Origin: Dyella marensis
GTDB taxonomy: Bacteria > Pseudomonadota > Gammaproteobacteria > Xanthomonadales > Rhodanobacteraceae
Assembly (NCBI RefSeq): GCF_900112865.1
Contig: NZ_FONH01000002.1
Span: 478,713 to 542,712 of the forward strand
DNA length: 64,000 bases
Direction: 5' to 3'
Below the pieces are notes generated by a model. It did not search any database and was not told the DNA's origin. It was given only the letters and a program-made list of their open reading frames with translations. Positions 52,239 to 61,700 of this stretch are shown piece after piece (position 1 is the stretch's first letter; each line of letters starts with the position of its first letter). A program made the position numbers and the translations under genes.

Positions 52239-53134
52239 CATTCGCGCCGCAGCGCTTGCATCTCGGGCAAATACCGCAACTCGAAGAACGCCGTATCGCC
52301 GCAAGGCGCACGCTGCAACAGCGCCGCATCCGCCTCGCGCCCATCCAGCGACTCCGCCTTGAATGCCGCATCGCTGCCGGTCTGCCGAAACACCTCGTAC
52401 ACCACGCCAGCCGCAGCCTTCTGATCGCACGACAGCACCGCCGCCAGATACACCGCACTCTCCCCGCGACTCAAACGCCCGGTGCCCGCCCCATCCTGCA
52501 CCCACGCCCGCACGCCACTGTCGCGCACATCCGCCACCAGCTGCGCATACGCCGCCGGCGCCATATGCCCGGCAAAGAACGTGCTGACATATACCGGCCG
52601 CGCCGCCACCCGATCCAGCTGCCGCCGCTCCAGCGCCAGATAATCGCGCAGCACCTCGCGCGCCTCGGGTTCGCGCCAGCGCCGGTCGTCGATCTCCATC
52701 GGCAGGTACCAGCCGGCGATGGCATCCTCGCCCAGCTCACCGCTCCAACGGCGCGCCGCCTCGGCATCCTGGCGGGCCAGTGTACGCAGGTAGTCGTCCA
52801 GTGCCGTTGCCGGCATTTCCTGGCGCTGGAAGAACGCCGGATCGCTGTGCAGCCCCAGCACGATGCGCAACCCGGCGGCGCGCGCCTCGCGAACCCGCTG
52901 CAACAGCCATGCATGCCCCGCCGGATCGGCGAAGGCATCGCCATACTGCGTCCACTGCACCACCAGGGTGTCGAAGCCGCGCGCACGCAACTGCGCAAAC
53001 CACCCCGGCCACTGCGCGACCGCCAACTCGCGGTCGCGCGTCTGCGGCTGGTAGAACACCGCTGTCGTCGCCTGCGCCAGCCACGGCGCCAGCAGCAGCG
53101 CCGCGACCAGACACCACCGCCGCGCGCGCCTCAC
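52238..53134 (-). CDS. DUF4434-domain secreted protein (glycosidase-like)
   Basis: A 298-residue exported protein with a signal peptide (WCLVAALLLAPWLAQA) and a TIM-barrel-like DUF4434 domain (ARGFDTLVVQWTQYGD, FDTLVVQW, GWYLPMEIDDRRW, VYVSTFFAGHMAP). Acidic residues at strand ends (MEIDD) are candidate catalytic groups. It begins with GTG at 53134, overlapping the nfrA stop as GTGA. Last gene of the polysaccharide operon. By position it probably cleaves or remodels the secreted glycan in the periplasm. Confidence 0.8.
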   Translation of the reverse strand: MRRARRWCLVAALLLAPWLAQATTAVFYQPQTRDRELAVAQWPGWFAQLRARGFDTLVVQWTQYGDAFADPAGHAWLLQRVREARAAGLRIVLGLHSDPAFFQRQEMPATALDDYLRTLARQDAEAARRWSGELGEDAIAGWYLPMEIDDRRWREPEAREVLRDYLALERRQLDRVAARPVYVSTFFAGHMAPAAYAQLVADVRDSGVRAWVQDGAGTGRLSRGESAVYLAAVLSCDQKAAAGVVYEVFRQTGSDAAFKAESLDGREADAALLQRAPCGDTAFFELRYLPEMQALRRE

Positions 53135-56028
53135 CACGCGGTCCTCACGATCAGGAACACTGCGTTCTTCTCGCGCAGATAGCTGGTGAAGGCATGCTGC
53201 CCTTCCACCGCCACGCTGAAGCGATGCGGATACGCGTCGTAGCGCGTCTCGCCGAACCACAGGTTCCACTGCACGCCAAGGCCCACGCGGCCGTCGCGCT
53301 GGAAGCTGCCCCGGTTGCGATCGATGCCGGTAAACTGCACTCGCGCATACGGCTCGATCGACTGCCCGTCGGCCAGCTTGTGGTGCCAGCCGAGCTGGTA
53401 ATCGGCGGTCAGCACCGTCTGCTTGGCGCGCAGGTAACGTGCCACGTCCACATAGAAATTCTGCGACCACCAGCCGTGGCCGGCCGCATGCCAGTCGTCG
53501 TTGAGATGCGGGCCGAACGACCACGAGCCGGCCGCACGCAGCATGGTGTCGTTGCGGGTGAAGCGGCTGCCGCCCACCGGCGTCTGCTGCTCCGCCGACA
53601 GCACGATGTTCTGCGTGGTCAGCGGTTTCCAGTGCACGCCCACGCCCAGCATCCAGCTGTGGATCGGCCATACCGAACCGCCGCTGCCGCTGCCAGCGAA
53701 CAGGCGCGCATAGGCGGCCAGCGTATTGATGTCCGCGCCGGCCCAGGGCGGGTCGAAGCGGTATTGCCCCTCCAGCTGGAAATAGCTGCGATACGACTGG
53801 CCTGGATTGGCCGCGTTCGCCGCCGAGGACACCGTATCGCCCAGGGTCATGTCGGCATTGAAGCGCCACTTGCGCCCGAGATCCTCGTGCAGCCGGCGCA
53901 GCTCGAAGCGCTGCTGGCCTTCGTCCTGCGCGGCGCTGTCGGCGACCGCGGCGCCGGTGCCGCCGGCGTCGAGCTGGTCGATCGCCTGTGCGGCATAGCT
54001 GCGCGCCTGCACGTTATCGCCCAGCTTCTGGTGCACGTACAGCAACTGCCAGGTAAGTTTTGGATCGTCGGGGTTGGCGCGGTGCGCACGCTCGAACTGC
54101 ACCACGGCCTGCTCCGGCGCATCGTTCTGCAGGTAGGCATAGCCGAGCTGCGCGGCCAGCTTGTCGTCCTCCGGCGCCAGCACGGCGGCGCGCTGCAGCG
54201 AAGTCAGCGCCGGCCGCGCTTCGCCGGCCTGGGTCTGCAGCGCGGCAAGGCGCTGGTAGTAGCGCGCATCCGGATGCTGGGCGATGGCGTTTTCCAGGTC
54301 GGTGCGCGCCAGCGCCGCATCGCGCGGCTCGTCGGCCTGCGCGCGCAACCACCAGTAGGCATGGTCCTGCCGCCCGCCCTGCGCCGCGTAGCTGTCCAGC
54401 CAGGCGCGCGCGACACCGGGCTGCTCCGCGCTCATCGCGGTGGTGGCGGCGGCCAGCAGGTCGTCCGGCTTCATGTGTTCCACCGGCACCGCGCGCCAGG
54501 CCTGCAAGGCCGTGGCGTAGTCGCGTGCGCCGTAGGCCTGGTAGGCCAGCGCGCGGGTGGTGTCGGGGTCGGGCTTGCGCTTGTTCGCTTCCGCGTAGGC
54601 GTATTCGGCCAGGCCGGGACGCTCGTTGCCGTAGCAGTCGCCCAGTTGCCGCCACAGTTCCGCCGGATAGTCCGGCGAGAGATCCGACATCACCTGGCGG
54701 ATGCCGTCGCAGTCACGCAGCGCCGCCAGGATCGGCACCTGGGCGATGCGCAGCGGCACGCTTTCGAGCGGGCGCGCCAGCTGCGCGCGGTCCGCCGCGG
54801 AGAATGCCGCGGCCTGCTTCGCCGCCAGCACCGCCAGACGCGCGAACAAGGTGCCGGCCTGCGGATTGCCGCCAAATGGATACGAGGCCAGCAGCAGCCG
54901 CTGCGCCTGGTCCGGCGCGCCGGCGTCCATCAGGCGGTAACTCAAAGGATCGAGCAGGCGATGCCCGTCCGGCTGTGCCACCAGTGCCTCGGCCTGCTCG
55001 CGCGCATCCGTGTAGCGCCCTTGCGCAAGGGCCAGCGAGAAGCGCTCTTCGCGATAGCTGTCCTTCGGCAGGCGCGCCAGCAGCCGCTGCGCGGCGCCGT
55101 CGTCGTGGCGCGCGATGGCCAGCGGCAGCGACGAGCGCGCCTGCCATGCGGCATTGGCCGGGAAGCGCGCTTCATACAGGTCGAGCAGCTCCGGCCGCGT
55201 GCGTCCCACCTGCGCCAGCAGGTTCACCCATTGCCGCTCGTCCTTCTCGTCGTCGAAGGCCGGCTGGTGCACGGCGAGGTAATCGGCCAGCGCCTTGCGC
55301 TCGCCCGCGGCGGACAGGCCCAGCGCCACCGCCAGGTCCTGCGCCGGCGTGCCCAGGCCACCGCGTGCCTGCAGGTCGCGCGCTTCCAGCGGCTTGCCTT
55401 GCAGCAGCAGCAGGTTGAACCATTGCGCGCGTTCGTCCGGCCCGAGCTGCCCCAGCGCGTCCAGCGCCGCCAGCTGCTCGCCGGCGCGCACGCGGTCGCC
55501 CAGGTAGATCGAGCGCTGCACCAGCGCGCGGCGCAGGGCCAGGCCTTCGGGCGACCTGGCGAAATCGGCCGCGGCCAGTTCCGCCTGGGTGCGCTCGAGC
55601 TGGCCCGCCTGCAGCGCGTCGAAGCCACGCTGCGCGCGGCACACCGGCCGGTTGTCGACCTTGCAGTCGACCGCCGCCTCCGCCGGCGGCGGCGCGCGCA
55701 GGCGCGGATCGGCCGGCGTATAGCGGCGCTGGTCGTCGAGCACCGTGCGCGCCTTGTCGGCATGGCCGAAATGGCGGTACGCCTCGGCCAGGTCCAGTGC
55801 GGTATCGATGCTCCTGGGCGCCAGCGCGCGGGCACGCTCGAACTCGGCCAGCGCGGTGCGCTCGTCGTTGGCGCGCAGCGCGGCGAAGCCGGCCTGGCGG
55901 TGGGGATACAACAGGAATTGCTGGTAACGGCTGGCGCTGTCGGGCTGCTGGCCCGCCGCGCAGAGCGGCAAGGCCGGTGCCATCGCGAACAGCGCGGCCG
56001 CGCAACGAGTCGGCCATGGGCGTTTCAT
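53131..56028 (-). CDS. nfrA: NfrA-like outer-membrane glycan export protein
   Basis: A 965-residue protein with a signal peptide (CAAALFAMAPALPLCAA), a long periplasmic solenoid of TPR-type repeats (for example TALAEFERARALAPRSIDTA and AALGYAYLQNDAPEQAVVQF-type units) and a C-terminal beta barrel of about 270 residues (GRKWRFNADMTLGD to FLIVRTAW). This is the NfrA (phage N4 adsorption protein A) architecture and parallels BcsC/PgaA secretion proteins. Both ends overlap neighbours: ATGA with nfrB and GTGA with DUF4434. It probably exports the polysaccharide made by NfrB. Confidence 0.85.
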   Translation of the reverse strand: MKRPWPTRCAAALFAMAPALPLCAAGQQPDSASRYQQFLLYPHRQAGFAALRANDERTALAEFERARALAPRSIDTALDLAEAYRHFGHADKARTVLDDQRRYTPADPRLRAPPPAEAAVDCKVDNRPVCRAQRGFDALQAGQLERTQAELAAADFARSPEGLALRRALVQRSIYLGDRVRAGEQLAALDALGQLGPDERAQWFNLLLLQGKPLEARDLQARGGLGTPAQDLAVALGLSAAGERKALADYLAVHQPAFDDEKDERQWVNLLAQVGRTRPELLDLYEARFPANAAWQARSSLPLAIARHDDGAAQRLLARLPKDSYREERFSLALAQGRYTDAREQAEALVAQPDGHRLLDPLSYRLMDAGAPDQAQRLLLASYPFGGNPQAGTLFARLAVLAAKQAAAFSAADRAQLARPLESVPLRIAQVPILAALRDCDGIRQVMSDLSPDYPAELWRQLGDCYGNERPGLAEYAYAEANKRKPDPDTTRALAYQAYGARDYATALQAWRAVPVEHMKPDDLLAAATTAMSAEQPGVARAWLDSYAAQGGRQDHAYWWLRAQADEPRDAALARTDLENAIAQHPDARYYQRLAALQTQAGEARPALTSLQRAAVLAPEDDKLAAQLGYAYLQNDAPEQAVVQFERAHRANPDDPKLTWQLLYVHQKLGDNVQARSYAAQAIDQLDAGGTGAAVADSAAQDEGQQRFELRRLHEDLGRKWRFNADMTLGDTVSSAANAANPGQSYRSYFQLEGQYRFDPPWAGADINTLAAYARLFAGSGSGGSVWPIHSWMLGVGVHWKPLTTQNIVLSAEQQTPVGGSRFTRNDTMLRAAGSWSFGPHLNDDWHAAGHGWWSQNFYVDVARYLRAKQTVLTADYQLGWHHKLADGQSIEPYARVQFTGIDRNRGSFQRDGRVGLGVQWNLWFGETRYDAYPHRFSVAVEGQHAFTSYLREKNAVFLIVRTAW

Positions 56029-58262
56029 GCCACGCGCTCCGTCCACTGCTTGATCAGCTGCACCGGGGGCAGCGCCTCCGTCTTCAGGAGCGACGCGATG
56101 CTCGGCTGCAGCGCCGATTGCAGGGCCAGCAGGCGGTCGAGCGTGTCCTGTGCGATGACGCCTTGCGCCACCAGGAATTCGCCCAGCGGCTGTCCGCTGC
56201 GCGCATGGCTCAACAGCAATGCCTTGAATGCCACTTCATCCAGGTGCCCCTGCGCCACCAGGATCTCGCCCAGCATCACCTGCCGGGATACATAACTGTC
56301 CCACAGCATCCGCCCGCGCTCGGCGCCGATGCGTCCGCTGCGCGTCGCCGCATCCAGCAGGCCGCGCGGATCGTGCTCGTCCGACTTGACGTACCAGCGG
56401 CGCAGCCCGACCGTGACCTGGCCTTTGTGCGCCACCACGTAACGCACCGGCCGATCGAGCTTGCGCGCGATCGCCGCCAGCGACACCGGGTCGATATACG
56501 ACTCGCTCGCCAGCACCAGCGTGCCGCCGTCCACGCGCAGCGGCAGTACCGCGTACTGCAGCGCCACCGCCATCGGCAGCGCATTGACCAGTTCGCCGTT
56601 CAAGGTATTCGCATCCACCGGCTCGCAGGCCACGCCTGCCTGCTCGGCGATCGGCTGGGCCAACTGCTCCGCGGTGATCACGCCCTGATGGACCAGCGTG
56701 CTGCCCGCATGCAAGCCCTCGATCGGATGCGCGCGCGCCTCGCGCAGCCGCGCCTCGGTCAGCGCGCCCTGGGTCACCAGCAGTTCGTCCAGCGAGCGCT
56801 TGGCGCGGTTCTCGCCGCCGATGCTGGGGAAGTCGTGGGTAGTCTTGTCCCAGGCCACGCGGCGCGGATCGCCGGTCTGCAGGATCTGCTTGATCGCGCG
56901 CCAGTTGGCCATGAAGTTGACCAGGTTGCTCCACAGCAGCCGCGGGATCGCCAGCAGGCCCTGCTTCACGCCGTAGTAGGAGGAAACGAAGACGACGCGC
57001 TGCAGGATGCGGTTGGCCATCAACCCCGCATTGGTGTACAGCACGATATCCAGCCAGTGCTGCCCCTCGAAGATCGACAGGAAGCGCGGCGTCCCCGGCA
57101 GGACCTGTTGCACCAGCAGCATGATCAGCAGCTGGGTCAGCACCAGCATCGCGCCGAAGCTGACGAAGTTGGCGATCGCGCCCTTGCGGTCGCGCCACAG
57201 GAAATAATTCAGCACCAGGCCGTGCCGCCATTTCCAGCCGTGCGTGCGGTAGCCCTGGTAGACGATGCCGATGATCCAGCGCGACTTCTGCCGTACCGCG
57301 GTGGACAGGCGGTCCGGGAAATACTCGCGCACGCAGATCACATTGGATTCGCGCCGGCTCTGCCCGAACGGCGGCGCCTTCTGATGCCTGCGGTAACGCA
57401 GCACCGGGAAGCGCACGAAGATCTCCTGCATGCCGCGCGCCTTCAGGCGCAGGCCGATGTCGTAGTCCTCGGTCAGGCTCTGCACGTCGAAGGCGACGCC
57501 GTTGCCCTCCTCGAGCAGCGCCAGCACCGCGCGCCGGCTGAAGCAGGTGCCGACGCCGGCGCTGGGCACCTGGCCGGCCAGCGCCTCGCGCACCGGCACG
57601 TCCTTGCCGTGCAGCTCGGCGAATTCGTCGAGGTAATGCAGGCTGGTGAAATTGTTCCACTGCCGCTCGAACGGATACACCGGGATCTGGATCAGGTCCT
57701 TGCGGCCGACCAGGTAATTGAACAGGCGCAGCTCCATCGCGCACACCACGTCCTCGGCGTCGTGCAGGATGAAGCCCTCGAAGCTCAGCTTGGCGCGGCG
57801 CTCGAACTGCAGGATCGCATCCAGCACGTTGTTGAGGCAGTCCGCCTTGCTGGTCGGACCCGGCCGCGCGCACACCACTTTGTGCACGTTGGGGAAGCGT
57901 GCGCTGACCTCGTCCACGTCGCGCTGCGTATCGGCGTCGTTCGGATAGGTGCCGACGAAGATGTGGTAGTTCTCATAGTCCAGCGTGCTGGCGGCAAGCT
58001 CCGCCATGTGCCCGATCACGCCGGTCTCGTGCCAGGCCGGCACCATGATGGCCAGCGGCTTCTCCGCCGGCCGGTACAGCTCGTGGTAATAGGTCCGCTC
58101 GTGCCGGCGGTAGACCACCAGCGCCTTCCAGGTCCGCCGCGTCCAGTACACGAGGTCGATGAACAGATCGTCCATGCCGCTCGCCAGCATGAGCACGGCG
58201 ATCACCGATACGGCCACGCTCAAGCCGTACAGGTAGGTCGTGAATGCATCCAGCCACCACAT
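56025..58262 (-). CDS. nfrB: NfrB-like polysaccharide synthase with MshEN-type c-di-GMP-binding region
   Basis: A 745-residue inner-membrane GT2 glycosyltransferase. N-terminal helices are followed by the catalytic domain with MVPAWHE, DAEDVV near residue 169 (DxD-type), SLTEDYDIG near 264 and RQKSRWIIG near 327 (QxxRW), then further membrane helices. From about residue 488 the cytoplasmic C-terminus carries repeats of the MshEN pattern: LLVTQGALTEARLREA, STLVHQGVITAEQL, and from residue 663 LGEILVAQGHLDEVAF with LGEFLVAQGVIAQDTL. MshEN modules bind cyclic di-GMP, so synthesis is expected to be c-di-GMP-activated, as in E. coli NfrB. The substrate is probably UDP-ManNAc from the adjacent WecB. 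Confidence 0.87.
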   Translation of the reverse strand: MWWLDAFTTYLYGLSVAVSVIAVLMLASGMDDLFIDLVYWTRRTWKALVVYRRHERTYYHELYRPAEKPLAIMVPAWHETGVIGHMAELAASTLDYENYHIFVGTYPNDADTQRDVDEVSARFPNVHKVVCARPGPTSKADCLNNVLDAILQFERRAKLSFEGFILHDAEDVVCAMELRLFNYLVGRKDLIQIPVYPFERQWNNFTSLHYLDEFAELHGKDVPVREALAGQVPSAGVGTCFSRRAVLALLEEGNGVAFDVQSLTEDYDIGLRLKARGMQEIFVRFPVLRYRRHQKAPPFGQSRRESNVICVREYFPDRLSTAVRQKSRWIIGIVYQGYRTHGWKWRHGLVLNYFLWRDRKGAIANFVSFGAMLVLTQLLIMLLVQQVLPGTPRFLSIFEGQHWLDIVLYTNAGLMANRILQRVVFVSSYYGVKQGLLAIPRLLWSNLVNFMANWRAIKQILQTGDPRRVAWDKTTHDFPSIGGENRAKRSLDELLVTQGALTEARLREARAHPIEGLHAGSTLVHQGVITAEQLAQPIAEQAGVACEPVDANTLNGELVNALPMAVALQYAVLPLRVDGGTLVLASESYIDPVSLAAIARKLDRPVRYVVAHKGQVTVGLRRWYVKSDEHDPRGLLDAATRSGRIGAERGRMLWDSYVSRQVMLGEILVAQGHLDEVAFKALLLSHARSGQPLGEFLVAQGVIAQDTLDRLLALQSALQPSIASLLKTEALPPVQLIKQWTERVA

Positions 58263-58279
58263 CCTGAGTGTCTCCCCCG

Positions 58280-59392
58280 TCAGACCGCCTCGCGCCGGCG
58301 CTCGCCGCCCTCCAGCGCCCCCTGCAGCAGATCCACGATGCGATCGCTGGCCTGCCCGTCGCCGAACGGATTGCCCGCGCGCGCCATCGCGGCGTAGGCC
58401 TCGCCGTCCTCCCACAGGTCCTCGATCTGTTTCACGATCGAAACACGTCGCGTCCCGGCCAGCCGCGCGCAGCCGCTTTCGATCGCCTCCGGCCGCTCGG
58501 TCTCGGTGCGCAGCACCAGCAGCGGCACGCCGAAGGTGGGCGCTTCTTCCTGCAGGCCGCCGGAATCGGTCAGCACCAGCCAGGCGTCGATCAGCGCCTG
58601 CTGCATGCGCAGGTAATCGAATGGGCCGCTCAGGTGCACGTTGGACAGCTCGCCGAGGATGGCGTGGACCGGCTTGCTCACCGTCGGGTTCAGGTGCACC
58701 GGGAACAAGATGTCCAGCTCCGGGTGGTGGCTGGCCACGTCGGCGATGGCGTAGCAGATCTCGCGCAGGTCGCTGCCCCAGTTCTCGCGGCGATGGGCGG
58801 TCACCAGCAGGTGCCCGCGCCCGGTGCCGCCGCGCTTGATACGGCGGTGCCGCATCACCCAGTGCTGCGCGTCGATCACCGTATTGCCGGTGATGAACAC
58901 GCGCTCGTCCGGCACCGCCTCCGCCTGCAGCGCCTGCGAGGCGCGCGCGGTGGGGGCGAAATGGAAGCTGGCGATGCGGCTGACCATCTGCCGCAGGCCT
59001 TCCTCGGGGAACGGCCGTGACAGGTCGTAGGTGCGCAGGCCGGCCTCCACGTGCGCCACCGGCACGTGGTGGTAGAAGCCGGCCAGCGCGCCCAGGAAGG
59101 TGCTTTCGGTATCGCCCTGCACCATCACCAGCGACCACGGCCGGCTGGCCATCACACCGTCCAGCAGCTCGCGGCAGCGGGTGCTGAACTGCGCCAGGCT
59201 GTCACCTGCGCGTGACAGTTCGATATCCGGCTCGATGTCGAAACAGGCCAGCATCTGCCGTGCCATGTCGCCGTGCTGCCCCGTGTGCAGCCATACCGGC
59301 CGCGCCCAGCCGCAGTTGCGCAGCGCGTGGTAGACCGGCGCCAACTTGATGATTTCCGGGCGGGTGCCGCAGATGATCAGGATATCCAGCAT
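58280..59392 (-). CDS. wecB: UDP-N-acetylglucosamine 2-epimerase
   Basis: A 370-residue cytoplasmic enzyme converting UDP-GlcNAc to UDP-ManNAc. Family motifs are IICGTRPEIIKLAPV, VQGDTESTFLGALA, AHVEAGLRTYD, ITGNTVIDAQ, TAHRRENWG and DSGGLQEEAPTFGVPLLVLR. First gene of the operon with nfrB and nfrA, 17 bp upstream of nfrB and preceded by a strong AAGGAG. It supplies the sugar nucleotide for the NfrB synthase. Confidence 0.94.
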   Translation of the reverse strand: MLDILIICGTRPEIIKLAPVYHALRNCGWARPVWLHTGQHGDMARQMLACFDIEPDIELSRAGDSLAQFSTRCRELLDGVMASRPWSLVMVQGDTESTFLGALAGFYHHVPVAHVEAGLRTYDLSRPFPEEGLRQMVSRIASFHFAPTARASQALQAEAVPDERVFITGNTVIDAQHWVMRHRRIKRGGTGRGHLLVTAHRRENWGSDLREICYAIADVASHHPELDILFPVHLNPTVSKPVHAILGELSNVHLSGPFDYLRMQQALIDAWLVLTDSGGLQEEAPTFGVPLLVLRTETERPEAIESGCARLAGTRRVSIVKQIEDLWEDGEAYAAMARAGNPFGDGQASDRIVDLLQGALEGGERRREAV

Positions 59393-59796
59393 GACTCCTT
59401 CCCCCTAAGGATGGCGACGCGTCTTCCTGGGCCCAGATGTCCGGCGCCGCGCCCTCCCCGCGAACGGAGAGGAAGAGCGGTCGTCCGGGGTCCCTGGCGC
59501 CCGGATAGACGTAGTCGGCTGAGGAGTCCGCGTGGTGGTTGTCGACTCGCGATCAGGTGTTGCGTTCGGGTCGCATATTGGGGTCGCGCGATGGCACCTG
59601 ACGATTGACTAAAAGCCATACCTCGACAGACCAATAAAAACGCGCGCTGCCGGCCCGTAAGCTTCAACTTGGGGGCGATGCCTCTCCACTCTCGGGAACA
59701 GGGACCTGGGCTTCGGAAAATCGTTCTCCGCCATGCGCGCAGGCACGGGGCATACCCGGCATGCGTCGATTCCATCGCAGCATGTGAGGAACTCCC
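59393..59796. other. Divergent intergenic region (wecB / DUF2334 gene)
   Basis: 404 bp, no gene. GC-rich leaders on both sides flank a short AT-rich core at about 59600-59642, where promoters for both directions are likely; a TTGACT lies at 59605-59610 but with no -10 at the right distance. No recognised riboswitch. Confidence 0.5.
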
Positions 59797-61590
59797 ATGA
59801 CCAGGTCCCGCCTCAAGCCCTCCGTCGTGAGGTCTCTTCTCGCCAGTGCCGCCCTGGTGTTAACCACGGCAGCCGGCTTGACCTCTCCTGTCCAAGCCCA
59901 GACCGCCGAGCACAGCGGCATGAGCCTGCTGCCGGCGCCGCCGCGCTCGTTCGTCGCGGCACCGTCGATAAAGAAGATCCAGACCGCCTCGACGCTTACC
60001 GCCTCGACGTACACCACGTCCGGCCCGGTCCAGCGCAACGTGTCGTTGAGTGCCCTGCTCGGCGCACCGGCCAACGCCTTCGCCGGCGCGCCGGGCGCCA
60101 ATGCCAACCAGAACACCCTGGTGCTGTACGACAGCACCGGCGCATGGGCATGGCTGGGCGAAGCCTATGCGGTGATGGCCGCCAACCTGGTCTCGCACGG
60201 CAGCAAGTACACGCTGCATACGGCGGCCACCTACACCGCCGGCGAACTCAACAACTACACCGGCCTGGTCTATGTCGGTTCGACGTATGACGAACCGCTG
60301 CCGACCGCCATGCTCGACGACGTGCTCGCCACCACCAAGCCAGTGCTGTGGATGAACGACAACATCTGGCAGCTGGCCGCGCGCTCGCCGAACTTCGGCG
60401 CGCAGTACGGCTTCACGCCGATGTTCTTCGACTTCAGCAATGCAGTGACGGTGAGCTACAAGGGCGTGGCGATCCAGCGCAACGCGCTGGCGGTGCCGTC
60501 CGGCCTGCTGCAGACCGCCATCGTCGATCCGGCCAAGGCGACCGCCGTGGCCGTGGCGACCAACGACACCGGCGGCACGGTGAACTGGGCGACCAAGGGT
60601 GCGAACCTGACCTATATCGGCGAGATTCCCTTCAGCTATATCGGCATGAACGATCGCTACCTGATCGCCGCCGACCTGATCGGCAAGGTCTCCAATCCGT
60701 CGATGCCGGCGCGCAAGCGGGCGCTGGTGCGCATCGAGGACGTCAACGCCACCGACGATCCGGCCGCGCTGCGGGCGATCGCCGATTATCTGTTCAGCAA
60801 GGGCGTGCCGTTCACGGTGGCGGTGATCCCCTACTACCTGGACCCCAAGGGCTACTACAGCAACGGCGTGCCGCAGGCGATCCACCTGTCGCAGGCGCGC
60901 AACGTGGTCAGTGCGCTGAAATACATGCAGTCCAAGGGCGGCACCATCCTGATGCATGGCTATACGCATCAGTACTCCAACGTGCCCAATCCCTACAGCG
61001 GCGTGTCGGCGGACGATTTCGAGTTTTTCCGCGCGCACATCAACGCCGACAACTACGTCATCTACGATACGCCGCCGGCCGAGGATTCCGCGCTCTGGAC
61101 CCAGGGTCGCATCGTCAAGGGCCTGATGGACTTCGCCGCCGCCGGCTTCCTGGCGCCGACCATCTTCGAGCCGCCGCACTACGCGGCCTCGGCGACAGAC
61201 TACAAAGTCATCAACAGCATGTTCTCCGCACGCTACGACCGCGGCCTGTATGCGGGCGGCTGGTGCCCGAACGGCGCCTGCGGCACGGGCACGCCGGACT
61301 ACACCAGGATCTACGGCCAGTTCTTCCCCTACCTGGTGCGCGACATCTACGGCAGCGTGGTGATCGGCGAGCAGCTGGGCAACGTGGAAACCGAAGCGTT
61401 CAACAACAACCCGCCGCGCTTGCCGGCGGACATCCTGGCCAGCGCCAACGCCAACACGGTGGTGCAGGACAGCGTGCAGAGCTTCTTCTTCCATCCCTAC
61501 GTCAACATCAATTACCTCAAGCAGATCGTGCAGGGCTTGCAGGGGATGGGGTATACGTTTGTGCCGGCGAATACGGTGAAGCAGGGTTGA
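59797..61590 (+). CDS. Secreted DUF2334 (NodB-like polysaccharide deacetylase) protein
   Basis: A 597-residue exported protein with a signal peptide (LLASAALVLTTAAGLTSPVQA). The N-terminal half is unassigned (LVLYDSTGAWAWLGEAY, a GATase-like strand pattern). The C-terminal half is DUF2334, a circularly related NodB fold, with the metal-ligand sites RIEDVNATDDP and MHGYTHQY and the late FFFHPYVN. By context it may de-N-acetylate the ManNAc-containing glycan, as PgaB and PelA do for theirs. The start at 59797 has GAGGAA upstream. Divergent from wecB. Confidence 0.82.
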   Translation: MTRSRLKPSVVRSLLASAALVLTTAAGLTSPVQAQTAEHSGMSLLPAPPRSFVAAPSIKKIQTASTLTASTYTTSGPVQRNVSLSALLGAPANAFAGAPGANANQNTLVLYDSTGAWAWLGEAYAVMAANLVSHGSKYTLHTAATYTAGELNNYTGLVYVGSTYDEPLPTAMLDDVLATTKPVLWMNDNIWQLAARSPNFGAQYGFTPMFFDFSNAVTVSYKGVAIQRNALAVPSGLLQTAIVDPAKATAVAVATNDTGGTVNWATKGANLTYIGEIPFSYIGMNDRYLIAADLIGKVSNPSMPARKRALVRIEDVNATDDPAALRAIADYLFSKGVPFTVAVIPYYLDPKGYYSNGVPQAIHLSQARNVVSALKYMQSKGGTILMHGYTHQYSNVPNPYSGVSADDFEFFRAHINADNYVIYDTPPAEDSALWTQGRIVKGLMDFAAAGFLAPTIFEPPHYAASATDYKVINSMFSARYDRGLYAGGWCPNGACGTGTPDYTRIYGQFFPYLVRDIYGSVVIGEQLGNVETEAFNNNPPRLPADILASANANTVVQDSVQSFFFHPYVNINYLKQIVQGLQGMGYTFVPANTVKQG

Positions 61591-61605
61591 AGCCCTTCCA
61601 CCGAG

Positions 61606-61692
61606 GTAGGTTGGGGTGAGCGCAGCGAACCCCAACAGAGCGGCGAGGTGCCGCGCCTGTTGGGGTTCGCCTTTGGCTCACCCCAACCTACG
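61606..61692. repeat. Family A inverted repeat, copy 5 (long form)
   Basis: GGTAGGTTGGGGTGAGC and GGCTCACCCCAACCTACG as outer arms, with GCGAACCCCAACAG / CTGTTGGGGTTCGC inside. It lies between the convergent DUF2334 and beta-helix genes, 8 bp from the latter's stop codon. Confidence 0.8.
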
Positions 61693-61700
61693 TCGGGCCG